A stretch of 64,000 bases of DNA, from positions 26,059 through 90,058 of the forward strand of contig CAYTNV010000013.1 in NCBI GenBank assembly GCA_964439395.1, written 5' to 3'. Positions 53,613 through 63,009 of this stretch are shown piece after piece. Made by a program: the position numbers and the translations under genes. The notes beneath the pieces were generated by a model. The model had not been told where the DNA came from, made no database searches, and saw only the letters and a list, made by a program, of their open reading frames with translations. Each line of letters starts with the position of its first letter. Positions within the stretch are counted from its first letter, which is position 1. This DNA is from JAUUSJ01 sp964439395 (GTDB taxonomy: Bacteria; Bacillota; Clostridia; Lachnospirales; Lachnospiraceae).

Positions 53613-56135
53613 ATGGATGAGAGCAATATTTTTGATAAAGTTCATGAGATAGACTTGAAAAAAACGATGGAAAAATCTTATATTGATTATGCCATGAGTG
53701 TAATTGTATCGAGAGCTCTTCCAGATGTAAGAGATGGTCTAAAACCTGTACAGAGAAGAATTCTGTATGCAATGATTGAATTAAATAACGGTCCCGACAA
53801 GCCACATAGAAAATGTGCCCGTATTGTCGGTAATACGATGGGTAAATATCACCCTCACGGTGATAGTTCCATTTATGGAGCTTTAGTAAATTTGGCGCAG
53901 GATTGGTCTACAAGATATCCACTTGTGGATGGACATGGAAATTTTGGATCAGTGGATGGTGATGGCGCTGCTGCTATGCGTTATACAGAGGCAAGGCTTA
54001 GCAAGATTTCTATGGAAATGACTGCGGATATCAACAAGAATACTGTGGACTTTATGCCTAATTTTGATGAGACAGAGAAAGAGCCAGTTGTTCTTCCATC
54101 AAGATTTCCAAATTTACTTGTAAATGGAGCACAGGGAATTGCTGTCGGTATGGCGACGAATATTCCACCTCATAATTTAGGGGAAGTAATCGATGCAGTT
54201 GTGATGATTATTGATAATAAGGTGGAGGAAGACAGAGATACCAATATTGATGAAATTTTAGAAGTAGTAAAAGGACCAGACTTCCCTACTGGGGCTACAA
54301 TCTTAGGAAAATCTGGGATTGAGAGTGCGTATCGCACAGGAAGAGGAAAAATTCGTGTGCGTGCTGTGACGGATATTGAGCCTATGAAAAATGGGAAACA
54401 GAGAATTGTCGTTACAGAACTTCCATATATGGTAAATAAAGCGAGACTAATTGAAAAAATCGCAGAGCTTGTAAAAGATAAAAAAATTGAAGGTATTACA
54501 GACCTTCGAGATGAGTCAGACCGCCAGGGTATGAGAGTCTGTATTGAGCTTAGAAAAGATGTTAATGCCAATGTACTACTGAATCGTCTCTATAAGCATA
54601 CACAACTTCAAGATACATTCGGGGTAAATATGATTGCGCTTGTAAATAATGAACCTAAGGTGCTAAATTTGCATGAAATGTTAGTTTATTATTTAGACCA
54701 TCAAAAGGAAGTTATTACAAGAAGAACAAAGTATGAGTTGAATAAAGCACAGGAGAGAGCTCATATTTTAGAGGGCTTATTAATTGCGCTTGATCATATT
54801 GACGAGGTTATTTCTATTATCCGCTCTTCCCAAAATGTAGCTGTTGCTAAGGCAAGTTTGACAGAAAAGTATAAATTATCTGATCAGCAGGCGCAGGCGA
54901 TTGTTGATATGCGTCTTAGAGCATTGACAGGATTAGAGAGAGAGAAGTTAGAAGGCGAGTATAATGAGCTTGAAAAACTTATTGCGAGTTTAAAAGAGAT
55001 TTTGTCAGATGAGAAAGTATTACTTAATGTTATTCGCAAAGAAATTTTAATTATTAAAGATAAATATGCTGATAAGAGAAGAACGCATATTGGTTTTGAT
55101 GCGGAAGATTTATCAGCCGAAGATTTAATTCCAAAGACGAACACAATTATCGCTATGACGAAATTGGGTTATATAAAGAGAATGACACTCGATAATTTTA
55201 AGCGCCAAAATCGAGGTGGTAAAGGAATTAAAGGAATGCAGCCGATTGATGAAGATTTTATTGAAGATCTTTTAATGACGACAACGCATCATTATCTTTT
55301 CTTTTTCACGAATAGCGGTAAAGTATATCGTTTGAAGGCGTATGAGATTCAGGAATCTAGTCGCACTTCAAGAGGACAGGCAATTGTAAATCTCCTACAA
55401 TTGCAGCCAGATGAGAAAATTACAGCAATTATACCAATTCGCGAATATAAAGAGGGACAGTATCTTTGCATGGCAACGAAAAATGGTATTGTAAAGAAAA
55501 CTTCCATTGATGAATATAAAAATATTAGAAAGCATGGATTAGCCGCAATTAACTTGAGAGATGGAGATGAGCTAATCGAGGTTAAGACGACAGATTCCAC
55601 GAAGGAAATTTTCTTAGTGACGAAACATGGACAGTGTATTCGTTTCCACGAAAATGATATCAGAGAGACTGGTCGTGTTTCTATGGGCGTTATCGGTATG
55701 AATTTGACAGATGGCGATGAGGTTGTCGGCATGCAGCTTAATACGCAGGGAAGCCAGCTCTTAGTTGTGTCTGAGAAAGGGATGGGTAAGAGAACAAATA
55801 TGGAAGAATTTTCCGTACAAAGAAGAGGTGGAAAAGGTGTGCGCTGTTATAGGATGACAGAAAAGAGTGGATATGTCGTGGGTGTCAAGGCTGTGGATCA
55901 TGATAGTGATATTATGATGATTACAACGGAGGGGATTGTTATTCGCATGAAGGTTGATACGATTTCTGAGCAGGGAAGAAGTACGACTGGAGTAAAATTA
56001 ATTAATATTGATTTGGACAGTGACGTCAAGGTAGCAAGTATAGCCAAAGTAAGAGGTAGTGAAGTTGCAAAGGCAGATGCTGCGCAGGCTAAAGCTGAGG
56101 CTGCAGAGCTTGAAGTTGAGTCTGAGGAAGTTTAG
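53613..56135 (+). CDS. gyrA: DNA gyrase subunit A
   Basis: 840 residues from the ATG at 53613 (GGAGGAACC ahead). The catalytic Tyr is Y124 in AMRYTEARL. The quinolone region reads GKYHPHGDSSIYG, so the E. coli Ser83 equivalent is Ser85, but the acidic Asp87 position is Gly89. The C-terminal beta-pinwheel has a GyrA-box-like QRRGGKG, and the protein ends in a short Ala/Glu-rich tail. It overlaps no neighbour; gyrB stops 17 bp upstream. Confidence 0.97.
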   Translation: MDESNIFDKVHEIDLKKTMEKSYIDYAMSVIVSRALPDVRDGLKPVQRRILYAMIELNNGPDKPHRKCARIVGNTMGKYHPHGDSSIYGALVNLAQDWSTRYPLVDGHGNFGSVDGDGAAAMRYTEARLSKISMEMTADINKNTVDFMPNFDETEKEPVVLPSRFPNLLVNGAQGIAVGMATNIPPHNLGEVIDAVVMIIDNKVEEDRDTNIDEILEVVKGPDFPTGATILGKSGIESAYRTGRGKIRVRAVTDIEPMKNGKQRIVVTELPYMVNKARLIEKIAELVKDKKIEGITDLRDESDRQGMRVCIELRKDVNANVLLNRLYKHTQLQDTFGVNMIALVNNEPKVLNLHEMLVYYLDHQKEVITRRTKYELNKAQERAHILEGLLIALDHIDEVISIIRSSQNVAVAKASLTEKYKLSDQQAQAIVDMRLRALTGLEREKLEGEYNELEKLIASLKEILSDEKVLLNVIRKEILIIKDKYADKRRTHIGFDAEDLSAEDLIPKTNTIIAMTKLGYIKRMTLDNFKRQNRGGKGIKGMQPIDEDFIEDLLMTTTHHYLFFFTNSGKVYRLKAYEIQESSRTSRGQAIVNLLQLQPDEKITAIIPIREYKEGQYLCMATKNGIVKKTSIDEYKNIRKHGLAAINLRDGDELIEVKTTDSTKEIFLVTKHGQCIRFHENDIRETGRVSMGVIGMNLTDGDEVVGMQLNTQGSQLLVVSEKGMGKRTNMEEFSVQRRGGKGVRCYRMTEKSGYVVGVKAVDHDSDIMMITTEGIVIRMKVDTISEQGRSTTGVKLINIDLDSDVKVASIAKVRGSEVAKADAAQAKAEAAELEVESEEV

Positions 56136-56313
56136 TAAAATAATAATAAAAAATATATTCCTGGAATTTTTCTTGTATCGGTTTTATGTGTGATTTTACG
56201 CCAGATGAGAGGTTCATGGATGGACAAATTATGTATGCTTGACAAATTTATGGCATATGTTAAAAATTATTTCATCAATTCAAATACAAAAAATTTCGAG
56301 AATATGTGAAAAA

Positions 56314-56352
56314 AGGGGGTGAACAAAATAAAAGTATTTTGTATCAGCCCCT
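56314..56352 (+). other. Hairpin in the fumarase leader
   Basis: AGGGG..TGAACAAAATA and TATTTTGTATCA..CCCCT pair into a 17-bp stem with one mismatch, one bulge and a 4-base loop, ending 36 bases before the fumarase alpha ATG. There is no T run, so it is not a terminator. It could be a 5'-UTR stabiliser or a protein-binding site. Confidence 0.4.
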
Positions 56353-56387
56353 ATTAGGCGATTGAGTATACTCAAAAGGAGGTAAAT

Positions 56388-57230
56388 ATGAGAGATGTAA
56401 GCGCTTCAATAATTATAGAGACAATCAAGGACATGTGCATTAGGGCGAATCATTTTTTGTCTCCTGATATGGAAAATGCGATTCACAAAGCTGCAGAGGA
56501 AGAAAAGAGTGCTTTAGGAAAACAGATTTTAACGCAGCTTGAGGAAAATATGAAAATTGCTGGTGAGGAGATGATTCCTATCTGTCAAGATACAGGAATG
56601 ACGACTGTATTTCTTGAACTTGGTCAGGAAGTACATATTGTTGATGGAAATATAGAGGATGCTATCAATGAGGGAGTCAGAAGAGGTTATGTGGACGGAT
56701 TTTTGAGAAAATCTGTCGTAAAAGATCCGATTTTTCGTGAAAATACAAAGGATAATACTCCAGCCATTATTCATTATCAGATTGTACCTGGAGAGCAGAT
56801 TAAAATTACGATTGCACCAAAAGGATTTGGAAGTGAGAATATGAGCCGAGTTTTTATGTTAAAACCAGCGGATGGAATTGAGGGTGTAAAAAATGCTGTT
56901 TTAACTGCTGTCAAAGATGCAGGTCCAAATGCTTGTCCTCCTATGGTAGTGGGAGTCGGTATCGGGGGTAATTTTGAAAAATGTGCCTGGATGGCAAAAA
57001 AAGCATTAACAAGACAGTTGGGAAGCCATTCTGAAACTCCTTATGTGAAGCAGTTAGAGAAAGATTTACTCGAAGAAATTAATCAGCTCGGAATAGGACC
57101 AGGTGGTCTCGGTGGAAGTACAACAGCGCTCGCAGTTAATATAGAGACTTACCCTACCCATATTGCGGGTATGCCAGTCGGAGTTAATATTTGTTGCCAC
57201 GTAAATCGTCATATTACAGAAATCATATAG
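56388..57230 (+). CDS. Class I fumarate hydratase, alpha subunit (two-subunit type)
   Basis: 280 residues. Matches the Fe-S hydro-lyase alpha family: PICQDTGMTTVFLELG (Cys ligand), IAPKGFGSENMSR, and GPNACPPMVVGVGIGG with the second Cys. A third Cys lies near GIGGNFEKCAWM. It carries a [4Fe-4S] cluster and hydrates fumarate to malate with the beta subunit. L-tartrate dehydratase is the main alternative in this family. A strong AAAGGAGG site precedes it. Confidence 0.93.
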   Translation: MRDVSASIIIETIKDMCIRANHFLSPDMENAIHKAAEEEKSALGKQILTQLEENMKIAGEEMIPICQDTGMTTVFLELGQEVHIVDGNIEDAINEGVRRGYVDGFLRKSVVKDPIFRENTKDNTPAIIHYQIVPGEQIKITIAPKGFGSENMSRVFMLKPADGIEGVKNAVLTAVKDAGPNACPPMVVGVGIGGNFEKCAWMAKKALTRQLGSHSETPYVKQLEKDLLEEINQLGIGPGGLGGSTTALAVNIETYPTHIAGMPVGVNICCHVNRHITEII

Positions 57231-57241
57231 GGGGAATTAAG

Positions 57242-57805
57242 ATGGAAAATTTACACATCAATGCGCCTTTTAAGCAGGAAGAATTAGAGAGACTAAAAGC
57301 TGGAGATTATGTATATATTTCAGGAACGATTTATACGGCGAGAGATGCCGCGCATAAGAGAATGTATGAATGCATTCAAGAGGGAAGACAATTGCCTATC
57401 TCTTTAGAGGGCAATGCTATTTATTATCTTGGACCAAGTCCAGCTAGAGAGGGACAAGTAATTGGTTCTGCTGGTCCTACAACAAGTAGTCGTATGGATA
57501 AATATACCCCAGATATGTTGGACCGTGGATTAAAGGGAATGATCGGGAAAGGAAAGCGTTCTAAGGCAGTTATTGATGCAGTTATTCGCAATAAATCAGT
57601 ATATTTTGCGGCAGTTGGAGGTGCGGGAGCGCTTCTCTCAAAATGTATTAAGGAGTCTGAAGTAATCGCCTATGATGATTTGGGAACAGAGGCAATTCGC
57701 AAGCTTCGAGTGGAGAATCTTCCAGTTATTGTAGTTATTGATAAGGATGGTAATAATTTATACGAGACTGCGATTGAAGATTTCAAGAGAAAAAATATGA
57801 ATTAG
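57242..57805 (+). CDS. Class I fumarate hydratase, beta subunit
   Basis: 187 residues from the ATG at 57242; an earlier ATG at 57191 lies inside the alpha gene and lacks a good site. Motifs KAGDYVYISGTIYTARDAAHKR, YLGPSPAREGQ and GPTTSSRMDKYTPDML are typical of the C-terminal Fe-S fumarase domain. It follows the alpha gene by 11 bp, and the two make one enzyme. Confidence 0.93.
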   Translation: MENLHINAPFKQEELERLKAGDYVYISGTIYTARDAAHKRMYECIQEGRQLPISLEGNAIYYLGPSPAREGQVIGSAGPTTSSRMDKYTPDMLDRGLKGMIGKGKRSKAVIDAVIRNKSVYFAAVGGAGALLSKCIKESEVIAYDDLGTEAIRKLRVENLPVIVVIDKDGNNLYETAIEDFKRKNMN

Positions 57806-57840
57806 ATAAAAGAAACCACAAAAAATAGGGAAAAGAGAAA

Positions 57841-57903
57841 AGTTATCCACAATATATGGGGGTTATCCACAATGTCCACACTATATTGTGGATAACTTTT
57901 TTT
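57841..57903 (+). terminator. Terminator built from DnaA boxes, after the fumarase genes
   Basis: Perfect 16-bp arms (AGTTATCCACAATATA at 57841-57856 and its complement at 57882-57897) are followed by TTTTTTT. Each arm holds a complete DnaA box (57843 plus, 57887 minus). The loop holds another perfect box (57863) directly followed by ATGTCCACA (57872). It therefore can end transcription and bind DnaA. Confidence 0.8.
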
Positions 57904-57913
57904 GGAAGGAGAC

Positions 57914-57985
57914 GCCGAGAGAGCAAGCAGGTCTATGCTCCGCTCTCTATCGTTTGCGGAGCATAGACCTGCTTGCTCTCTCGGC
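57914..57985. repeat. Perfect 30-bp inverted repeat with 12-base loop
   Basis: The arm 57914-57943 (GCCGAGAGAGCAAGCAGG..) is exactly complementary to 57956-57985. Its outer 19-mer, GACGCCGAGAGAGCAAGCA with the two bases before it, recurs in the repeat at 1063-1081. It is far more G+C-rich than its surroundings. No coding potential. Confidence 0.85.
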
Positions 57986-58171
57986 TGTGTATTGGCGAAA
58001 CACTATAAAAATGATATGCGGTAGTTCAGATCATAATATACGAAAATTTTTGACATTATTGTATCGATGTAGTAGCAATGATGAAATAATCTCCAATAGA
58101 ATATAGGATACCAATATATATTTTTCCAATACACTATGGTTCATCAACTAATTGGTTCCATAGCACAGAGG

Positions 58172-58353
58172 AAAAGAGCAACGTCTATCTTCTTTGAAAA
58201 CGATAGAGAAGTGGAGTGATTTTTGCTACGGATGCTTTGAGGTTCTGAGCGTGTCTGAGCGAAGTGAGTTTGCGATGAACCTCATAAATCGGCGGAGCAG
58301 CAAAAATTACGGGAACGAAACGTGTTTTCAAAGAAGATAGACGTTGCTCTTTT
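58172..58353. repeat. MITE-like foldback element, copy B of the dispersed family
   Basis: 182 bp with perfect 30-bp terminal inverted repeats (58172-58201, beginning AAAAGAGCAACGTCTATC, and 58324-58353). Inner inverted segments are TTTTTGCTAC/AGCAAAAA and GAGGTTC/GAACCTC. The centre matches copy A at ~1117-1210. A TTTCAAAACCTATA tail at 58386-58399 also matches the end of copy A. No transposase frame. The whole 57.8-58.6 kb gap is filled by this and the two preceding hairpins. Confidence 0.75.
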
Positions 58354-58582
58354 TCTCATCTGTTATTTCTATATTATTCTAAGGTGTTTCAAAACCTATA
58401 TTTTATCAATTGATATTGCAGGTGTATAATATTTCATAAATTATGTTTGGGTTTATTATAGTTTTATCTTGGATATTTTGGTAAAATTATTTTATATTAT
58501 GTGAGACACGTAAAACAGCTTATGAACAGCTATGAAAATATGTTGTGAAGTGCGAAAAAAAGCTATATTAGGAGGAAAAGAT

Positions 58583-60076
58583 ATGAGAGCGAGTGGAATT
58601 TTGATGCCAGTGACAAGCATTCCATCAAATTATGGAATAGGGTGTTTTTCAAAAGAAGCGTATGAGTTTGTGGATCAGCTTGCGGAGGCGGGACAAAAAT
58701 ATTGGCAGATTCTTCCTCTAGGTCCAACAGGATATGGAGATTCTCCATATCAATCCTTTTCGACTTTTGCTGGAAATCCATATTTTATTGATTTAGAATA
58801 TTTTATAGAAGAGGGATTATTGACGAGAGAAGAATGTGAAGAGATTGATTTTGGAGATGATGAAGGCAGGGTTGATTATGGAAAATTATATATATCGAGA
58901 AATATTTTGCTCAAAAAGGCATTTTTAAAGAGTCAGATTCAAAAGTCAGAAGATTTTCAGGCATTTTGTAAGGAAAATGAAAGCTGGCTCTATGATTACT
59001 GTCTTTACCGAGAAATCAAGACAGAGTATGAGGAAAAATGCTGGAATGACTGGGACGACGATATTAGACAGAGAAAGCCAGAAGCACTCGAACAATACGG
59101 ACAAAAGCATAAAGATGGCATTTTATTTCAACAATTTCTTCAGTATGAATTTTATATTCAGTGGAAAAAGTTGCGTAGTTATGCTAATGAAAAAGGAGTT
59201 GAAATAATCGGAGATATCCCCATCTATGTCGCATTTGACAGTGCCGATGTATGGAGTCATCCAGAATTATTTCAGTTAGATGAAAAGAATATTCCGATTG
59301 CAGTAGCAGGTTGTCCGCCAGATTCCTTTTCTGTCACAGGACAGCTCTGGGGAAATCCACTTTACCGTTGGGATTATCATGAAAAAACTGGATATGATTG
59401 GTGGATTGAGAGAGTTTTGCATTGCCTTAAGCTTTATGATGTCGTTAGAATTGATCATTTTAGAGGATTTGATGAGTATTATTCTATCCCTTATGGAGAG
59501 GCAACAGCGCAAAACGGAAAATGGGTGGAAGGACCTGGCATGAAGTTATTTCGTGCTTTGAAAAGCGGAATCCAGAAAGAAGGAGAGAATATAAAACTTA
59601 TTGCAGAAGATTTAGGATATTTGACAGAGTCTGTTATCCAATTGGTAAAAGATAGTGGTTATCCAGGCATGAAACTTTTACAGTTTGCTTTTGATTCTAG
59701 AGAGAGTGGGAATTATCTTCCATATCATTATGAGAAAAATAGCGTAGCTTATACAGGGACGCATGATAATCACACAATCTGTGGTTGGTATAGGAGTATT
59801 AGTGAACAGGATAGACAAATGGCTCTTGAATATATTGGAAGGAAATCATTGGAGCAAGAAGAAATTGCGTGGGAATTTATTAGATTAGCTTTAGCTTCTG
59901 TCTCAGATACATGTATTATACCAATATGGGATTATTTGAGCTTAGGAGATGAGGCGAGAATGAATGTACCATCTAAGATTGGTGGAAATTGGGTGTGGAG
60001 ACTAAAAAAAGGAGAGATAACAGGGGAGCTCTTAAGTAAGATTAGAAAAATGAGTTTTATTTATGGAAGGGGATAA
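58583..60076 (+). CDS. malQ: 4-alpha-glucanotransferase (amylomaltase)
   Basis: 497 residues from the ATG at 58583 with AGGAGG ahead; an in-frame ATG at 58532 is unsupported. GH77: SIPSNYGIGCFSKEAYEFVD at the N-terminus, IPIYVAFDSADVW, VRIDHFRGFDEYYSIP with the nucleophile Asp, AEDLGYLTE with the acid Glu, and TGTHDNHT. It transfers maltodextrin segments in the cytoplasm and fits the alpha-glucoside use seen at the left end of the window. Confidence 0.96.
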   Translation: MRASGILMPVTSIPSNYGIGCFSKEAYEFVDQLAEAGQKYWQILPLGPTGYGDSPYQSFSTFAGNPYFIDLEYFIEEGLLTREECEEIDFGDDEGRVDYGKLYISRNILLKKAFLKSQIQKSEDFQAFCKENESWLYDYCLYREIKTEYEEKCWNDWDDDIRQRKPEALEQYGQKHKDGILFQQFLQYEFYIQWKKLRSYANEKGVEIIGDIPIYVAFDSADVWSHPELFQLDEKNIPIAVAGCPPDSFSVTGQLWGNPLYRWDYHEKTGYDWWIERVLHCLKLYDVVRIDHFRGFDEYYSIPYGEATAQNGKWVEGPGMKLFRALKSGIQKEGENIKLIAEDLGYLTESVIQLVKDSGYPGMKLLQFAFDSRESGNYLPYHYEKNSVAYTGTHDNHTICGWYRSISEQDRQMALEYIGRKSLEQEEIAWEFIRLALASVSDTCIIPIWDYLSLGDEARMNVPSKIGGNWVWRLKKGEITGELLSKIRKMSFIYGRG

Positions 60077-60339
60077 AACGACTGTATTATTATAAAATAA
60101 ATTTATAAATTAATATGCTTTCTTTTAGGCAGATAGGCGAGGAGATAGGGCTTATTGCTTGGAGGGAGGCATATTTTTATTTAATATAGTATGTAATTTT
60201 TGTTGATAAGGTTTTATATTAGAATATTTAGTTATTAAAGATAAATTAAAATTTTTTATTTTGAAATATTAAGGATATGTTAAAGTATGGGAATTCAAAG
60301 AATATATTTATTGATATTAGGAGGAAATTTCAGTACAAT

Positions 60340-60604
60340 AAATATGCTTTACAAAAAGCTTAAGCAAAGGGGATATTACATCAAAATGCAATTTGAGATG
60401 TAAACATTGTTATATTAGTCTTTTGGGAGCCGAGTCGTTGTTTCGGTCAGATTTTTTAGAAGCACTGGAGATTAAGAACAGCGGATAATGATACTGCATC
60501 TGTTGTATTCAATAATATCACATTAATATTGCAAGAGCTTCCTGAGTTATTTGATGATGTTTTTAATTTGCCAAATTCATTTAATTTTAGAATAATGTCG
60601 CAAT
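60340..60604 (+). pseudogene. Radical-SAM protein remnant
   Basis: One frame reads GDITSKCNLRCKHCYISLLGAE (60370-60435), an intact CxxxCxxC iron-sulphur motif of the NLRCxHCY type used by SPASM/peptide-maturase radical-SAM enzymes. It stops at 60485. In a shifted frame DNDTASVVFNNITLILQELPEL continues to a stop at 60606. The gene is broken by a frameshift and lacks most of its body. The spelled motif pieces are the only evidence. Confidence 0.6.
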
Positions 60605-60839
60605 GAATTAATAGAAAGTTTTTTTGATAATGAGTAAAATGAAAAATACATTATTGTTTGATATTACATTGCCATGTCACCCATAGTTTTTGCTATATTT
60701 CAGCGAACCATGAAGTATTTCCATGTGGACCGAGTTCAAAATTCGGTGAACAAAATATATATGATAGGAAAAGTTGCTAATAACGCACAAATTCCTTCAG
60801 TGAAAATGAAATACTTAAAAAATTAGAGCTATGTACGAG

Positions 60840-60960
60840 TAATAGTAAATAATATACTTAAGATATTGGATAATAAGATATGTATTTTTATAGAACATAA
60901 TATGGATATTGCAGCTATGATGGATAAAATAATAGTGGTGAAAAATGGTTCCATTATATA
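60840..60960 (+). pseudogene. C-terminal remnant of an ABC-transporter ATPase
   Basis: The frame ending at 60960 reads ILDNKICIFIEHNMDIAAMM and then DKIIVVKNGSII. That is the H-switch (EHNMD) and the following strand of ABC ATPases. The nucleotide-binding half is absent. It lies 350 bases after the radical-SAM remnant, so the two may be ruins of one peptide biosynthesis and export cluster. The rest of 60.1-61.1 kb holds no intact gene. Confidence 0.5.
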
Positions 60961-60987
60961 AATTAGTTATTCTAAAAGGGAGAGTAT

Positions 60988-61021
60988 AAAACTGCCAGCA
61001 AGTAATATATGCCGGCAGTTT
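60988..61021. terminator. Bidirectional terminator after hydG
   Basis: AAACTGCCAGC and GCCGGCAGTTT pair with one mismatch around a short A/T loop. T-rich runs follow on both strands. It ends the hydG transcript (stop at 61131, minus strand) and bounds the decayed region. Confidence 0.75.
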
Positions 61022-61130
61022 GTTTTATTGTCTACTTAATTTAAGAAATGTTTCAGTTGATAATAGTTCCTTGTTATTTTTTGTCTTATTAAAAAAATAG
61101 ATAAAAGAGTTTCATAGCAAAGAAAGTATA

Positions 61131-62549
61131 CTAGAAGCGGAAATCTCTTACTCCAGATTGAATATCAACTAAGTTTTGTTTTGCTCTTTCCTTTACTTTA
61201 GGGTTTGTAACCTTCTCAATTTCTTTTGCGATAATTGCCTCTCCTTTTGCTTTTACCTCAGGGGAAGCGTAATCCTCAAGATATTCCTTTAAGGTCATAA
61301 GAGCATTTGGATGGCAGCAGTTTGCAATCTGTCCAGCTTTTACAAGAGACATGAATCTATCTCCTGTACGTCCCTCACGGTAACATGCAGTACAAAAACT
61401 TGGAATATGTCCTAAATCTAAGAGCCAGCCGATGATTTCATCTAAAGTTCTAGTATCACTTCTGTCAAACTGTGCAGAATTATCTTCTGGAAGCTCAGGA
61501 ACGGCGTATCCACCAACGCTTGTGGAGGAAGCTCCACTGATCTGGGAGATACCGAGTTTTAATACCTTTTCTCTTGATTTTTGAGATTCTCTAGTGGATA
61601 CAATAAGTCCTGTGTAAGGAACTGCAACACGGAGTACTGCGACAATTTTTGCAAAAATCTCGTCAGAAATACTATTTTGGAATTCTGTTGGATCGATATC
61701 GTCAGCTGGACAGATTCGAGGAACACTGATTGTATGAGGTCCAACTCCGAATCTAGCCTCCAAATGCTCTGCGTGCATCAAGATACCACAGAAATCGTAG
61801 CGGTACATATTAAGTCCAAATAAAACTCCACATCCTACATCATCAATTCCACCTTCCATAGCGCGGTCCATCGCCTCTGTATGGTAGGCATAATTGCTCT
61901 TTGGTCCAGTTGGATGAAGTTCCTCATAAGCCTTTTTATTATAAGTTTCCTGGAATAAAATATAAGTTCCGATTCCAGCTTCTTTTAATCTTCTATAATT
62001 TTCGACTGTAGTAGCTGCGATATTGACATTTACACGGCGGATAGCTCCATTTTTATGCTTAATGCTGTAAATTGTCTTGATACTCTCAAGGACATAGTCG
62101 ATGGATGCCATAGTTGGGTGCTCTCCTGTCTCAAGAGCAAGTCTCTTATGTCCCATATCTTGAAGGGCGATTACCTCTTGTTTAATTTCTTCCTGAGATA
62201 ATTGTTTTCTTCTGATATGTTTATTTTTATAGTGGTAAGGACAGTAAGTGCATCCGTTGATACAATAATTAGATAAGTAAAGTGGGGCAAACATAACGAT
62301 ACGATTGCCGTAAAATTTTTCCTTGATTTCCATTGCGAGGTCATAAATTTTTTGATTTAAGTCCTCCTCCTGACAGACAAGAAGAAGGGATGCCTCTCTG
62401 TGGGAGAGCCCCTTTAAGCTTCTAGCTTTTTCAATAATAGAATCGATTAACTCACGGTTATTTTTATTTTCATCTGCAAATGCGAGGGAAGCTTTTATCT
62501 CCTCGTCATCGATAAATTCTTCAGCGATTTTTGATTTTGGATCGTACAT
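61131..62549 (-). CDS. hydG: [FeFe]-hydrogenase H-cluster maturase HydG
   Basis: 472 residues, family length. The radical-SAM cluster motif is CINGCTYC (CxxxCxxC, ~96-103) inside YLSNYCINGCTYCPYHYKN. The C-terminal second-cluster region has CTACYREGRTGDRF and NCC. HydG cleaves tyrosine to give the CO and CN ligands of the hydrogenase H-cluster. HydE, HydF and the hydrogenase are not in this window. It is preceded by a TM1266-type gene on the same strand (182-bp gap). Confidence 0.95.
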   Translation of the reverse strand: MYDPKSKIAEEFIDDEEIKASLAFADENKNNRELIDSIIEKARSLKGLSHREASLLLVCQEEDLNQKIYDLAMEIKEKFYGNRIVMFAPLYLSNYCINGCTYCPYHYKNKHIRRKQLSQEEIKQEVIALQDMGHKRLALETGEHPTMASIDYVLESIKTIYSIKHKNGAIRRVNVNIAATTVENYRRLKEAGIGTYILFQETYNKKAYEELHPTGPKSNYAYHTEAMDRAMEGGIDDVGCGVLFGLNMYRYDFCGILMHAEHLEARFGVGPHTISVPRICPADDIDPTEFQNSISDEIFAKIVAVLRVAVPYTGLIVSTRESQKSREKVLKLGISQISGASSTSVGGYAVPELPEDNSAQFDRSDTRTLDEIIGWLLDLGHIPSFCTACYREGRTGDRFMSLVKAGQIANCCHPNALMTLKEYLEDYASPEVKAKGEAIIAKEIEKVTNPKVKERAKQNLVDIQSGVRDFRF

Positions 62550-62731
62550 AAATTTTTCCTCTTTTCTTTATTTGATATAATTTTGTAATTTCAACTTATT
62601 TTGAGCTTCATACTTTATAGTTAGTTCGTTTAGTTGATATAGTATTGATTTTTTCACTAATCAGCAAGAAGTTCTCCATTATTGTTTTAAAATGATATAT
62701 GGAGGTTAGATGATTAGGATATATTGGAGTT

Positions 62732-62989
62732 TTAACTTGTTGTTGAGTTTTTTGTCATCATAGCTTTTACGGAAATACCAGAAAGTTTTCCGATTTTTCC
62801 AGAAAGTGCACTGATTATTTTATCAGGTGCATCTAAGACGACTGAAATTACATTTACCTGTTTTTTCTCATAAGGTAGTCCCATTCTTCCAATGATATAT
62901 GGACTGTATTGATGTAATAAGTCATTTACTGGTTTCACGCTAGTTTTATCTTCCACAATAATTCCTAAAATTGCAATTTTTGTTTCCAT
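62732..62989 (-). CDS. TM1266-family putative hydrogenase-system regulator
   Basis: 85 residues, an ACT/NikR-C-like ferredoxin fold: KIAILGIIVEDKTSVKPVND, then YSPYIIGRMGLPYEKKQVNVISVVLDAPDKIISALSGKIGKL. This family is found with HydEFG genes and is annotated as an iron-only hydrogenase system regulator, but its mechanism is not established. A GGAGG-type site precedes the ATG. Confidence 0.9.
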   Translation of the reverse strand: METKIAILGIIVEDKTSVKPVNDLLHQYSPYIIGRMGLPYEKKQVNVISVVLDAPDKIISALSGKIGKLSGISVKAMMTKNSTTS

Positions 62990-63009
62990 ATTTCCTCCTC
63001 TCTGTCAAA

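Noticed and set aside
57888..58106. 72-residue open frame after the fumarase genes
   Set aside because: It spans the DnaA-box terminator and the 30-bp palindrome; no coding signal beyond an open frame.
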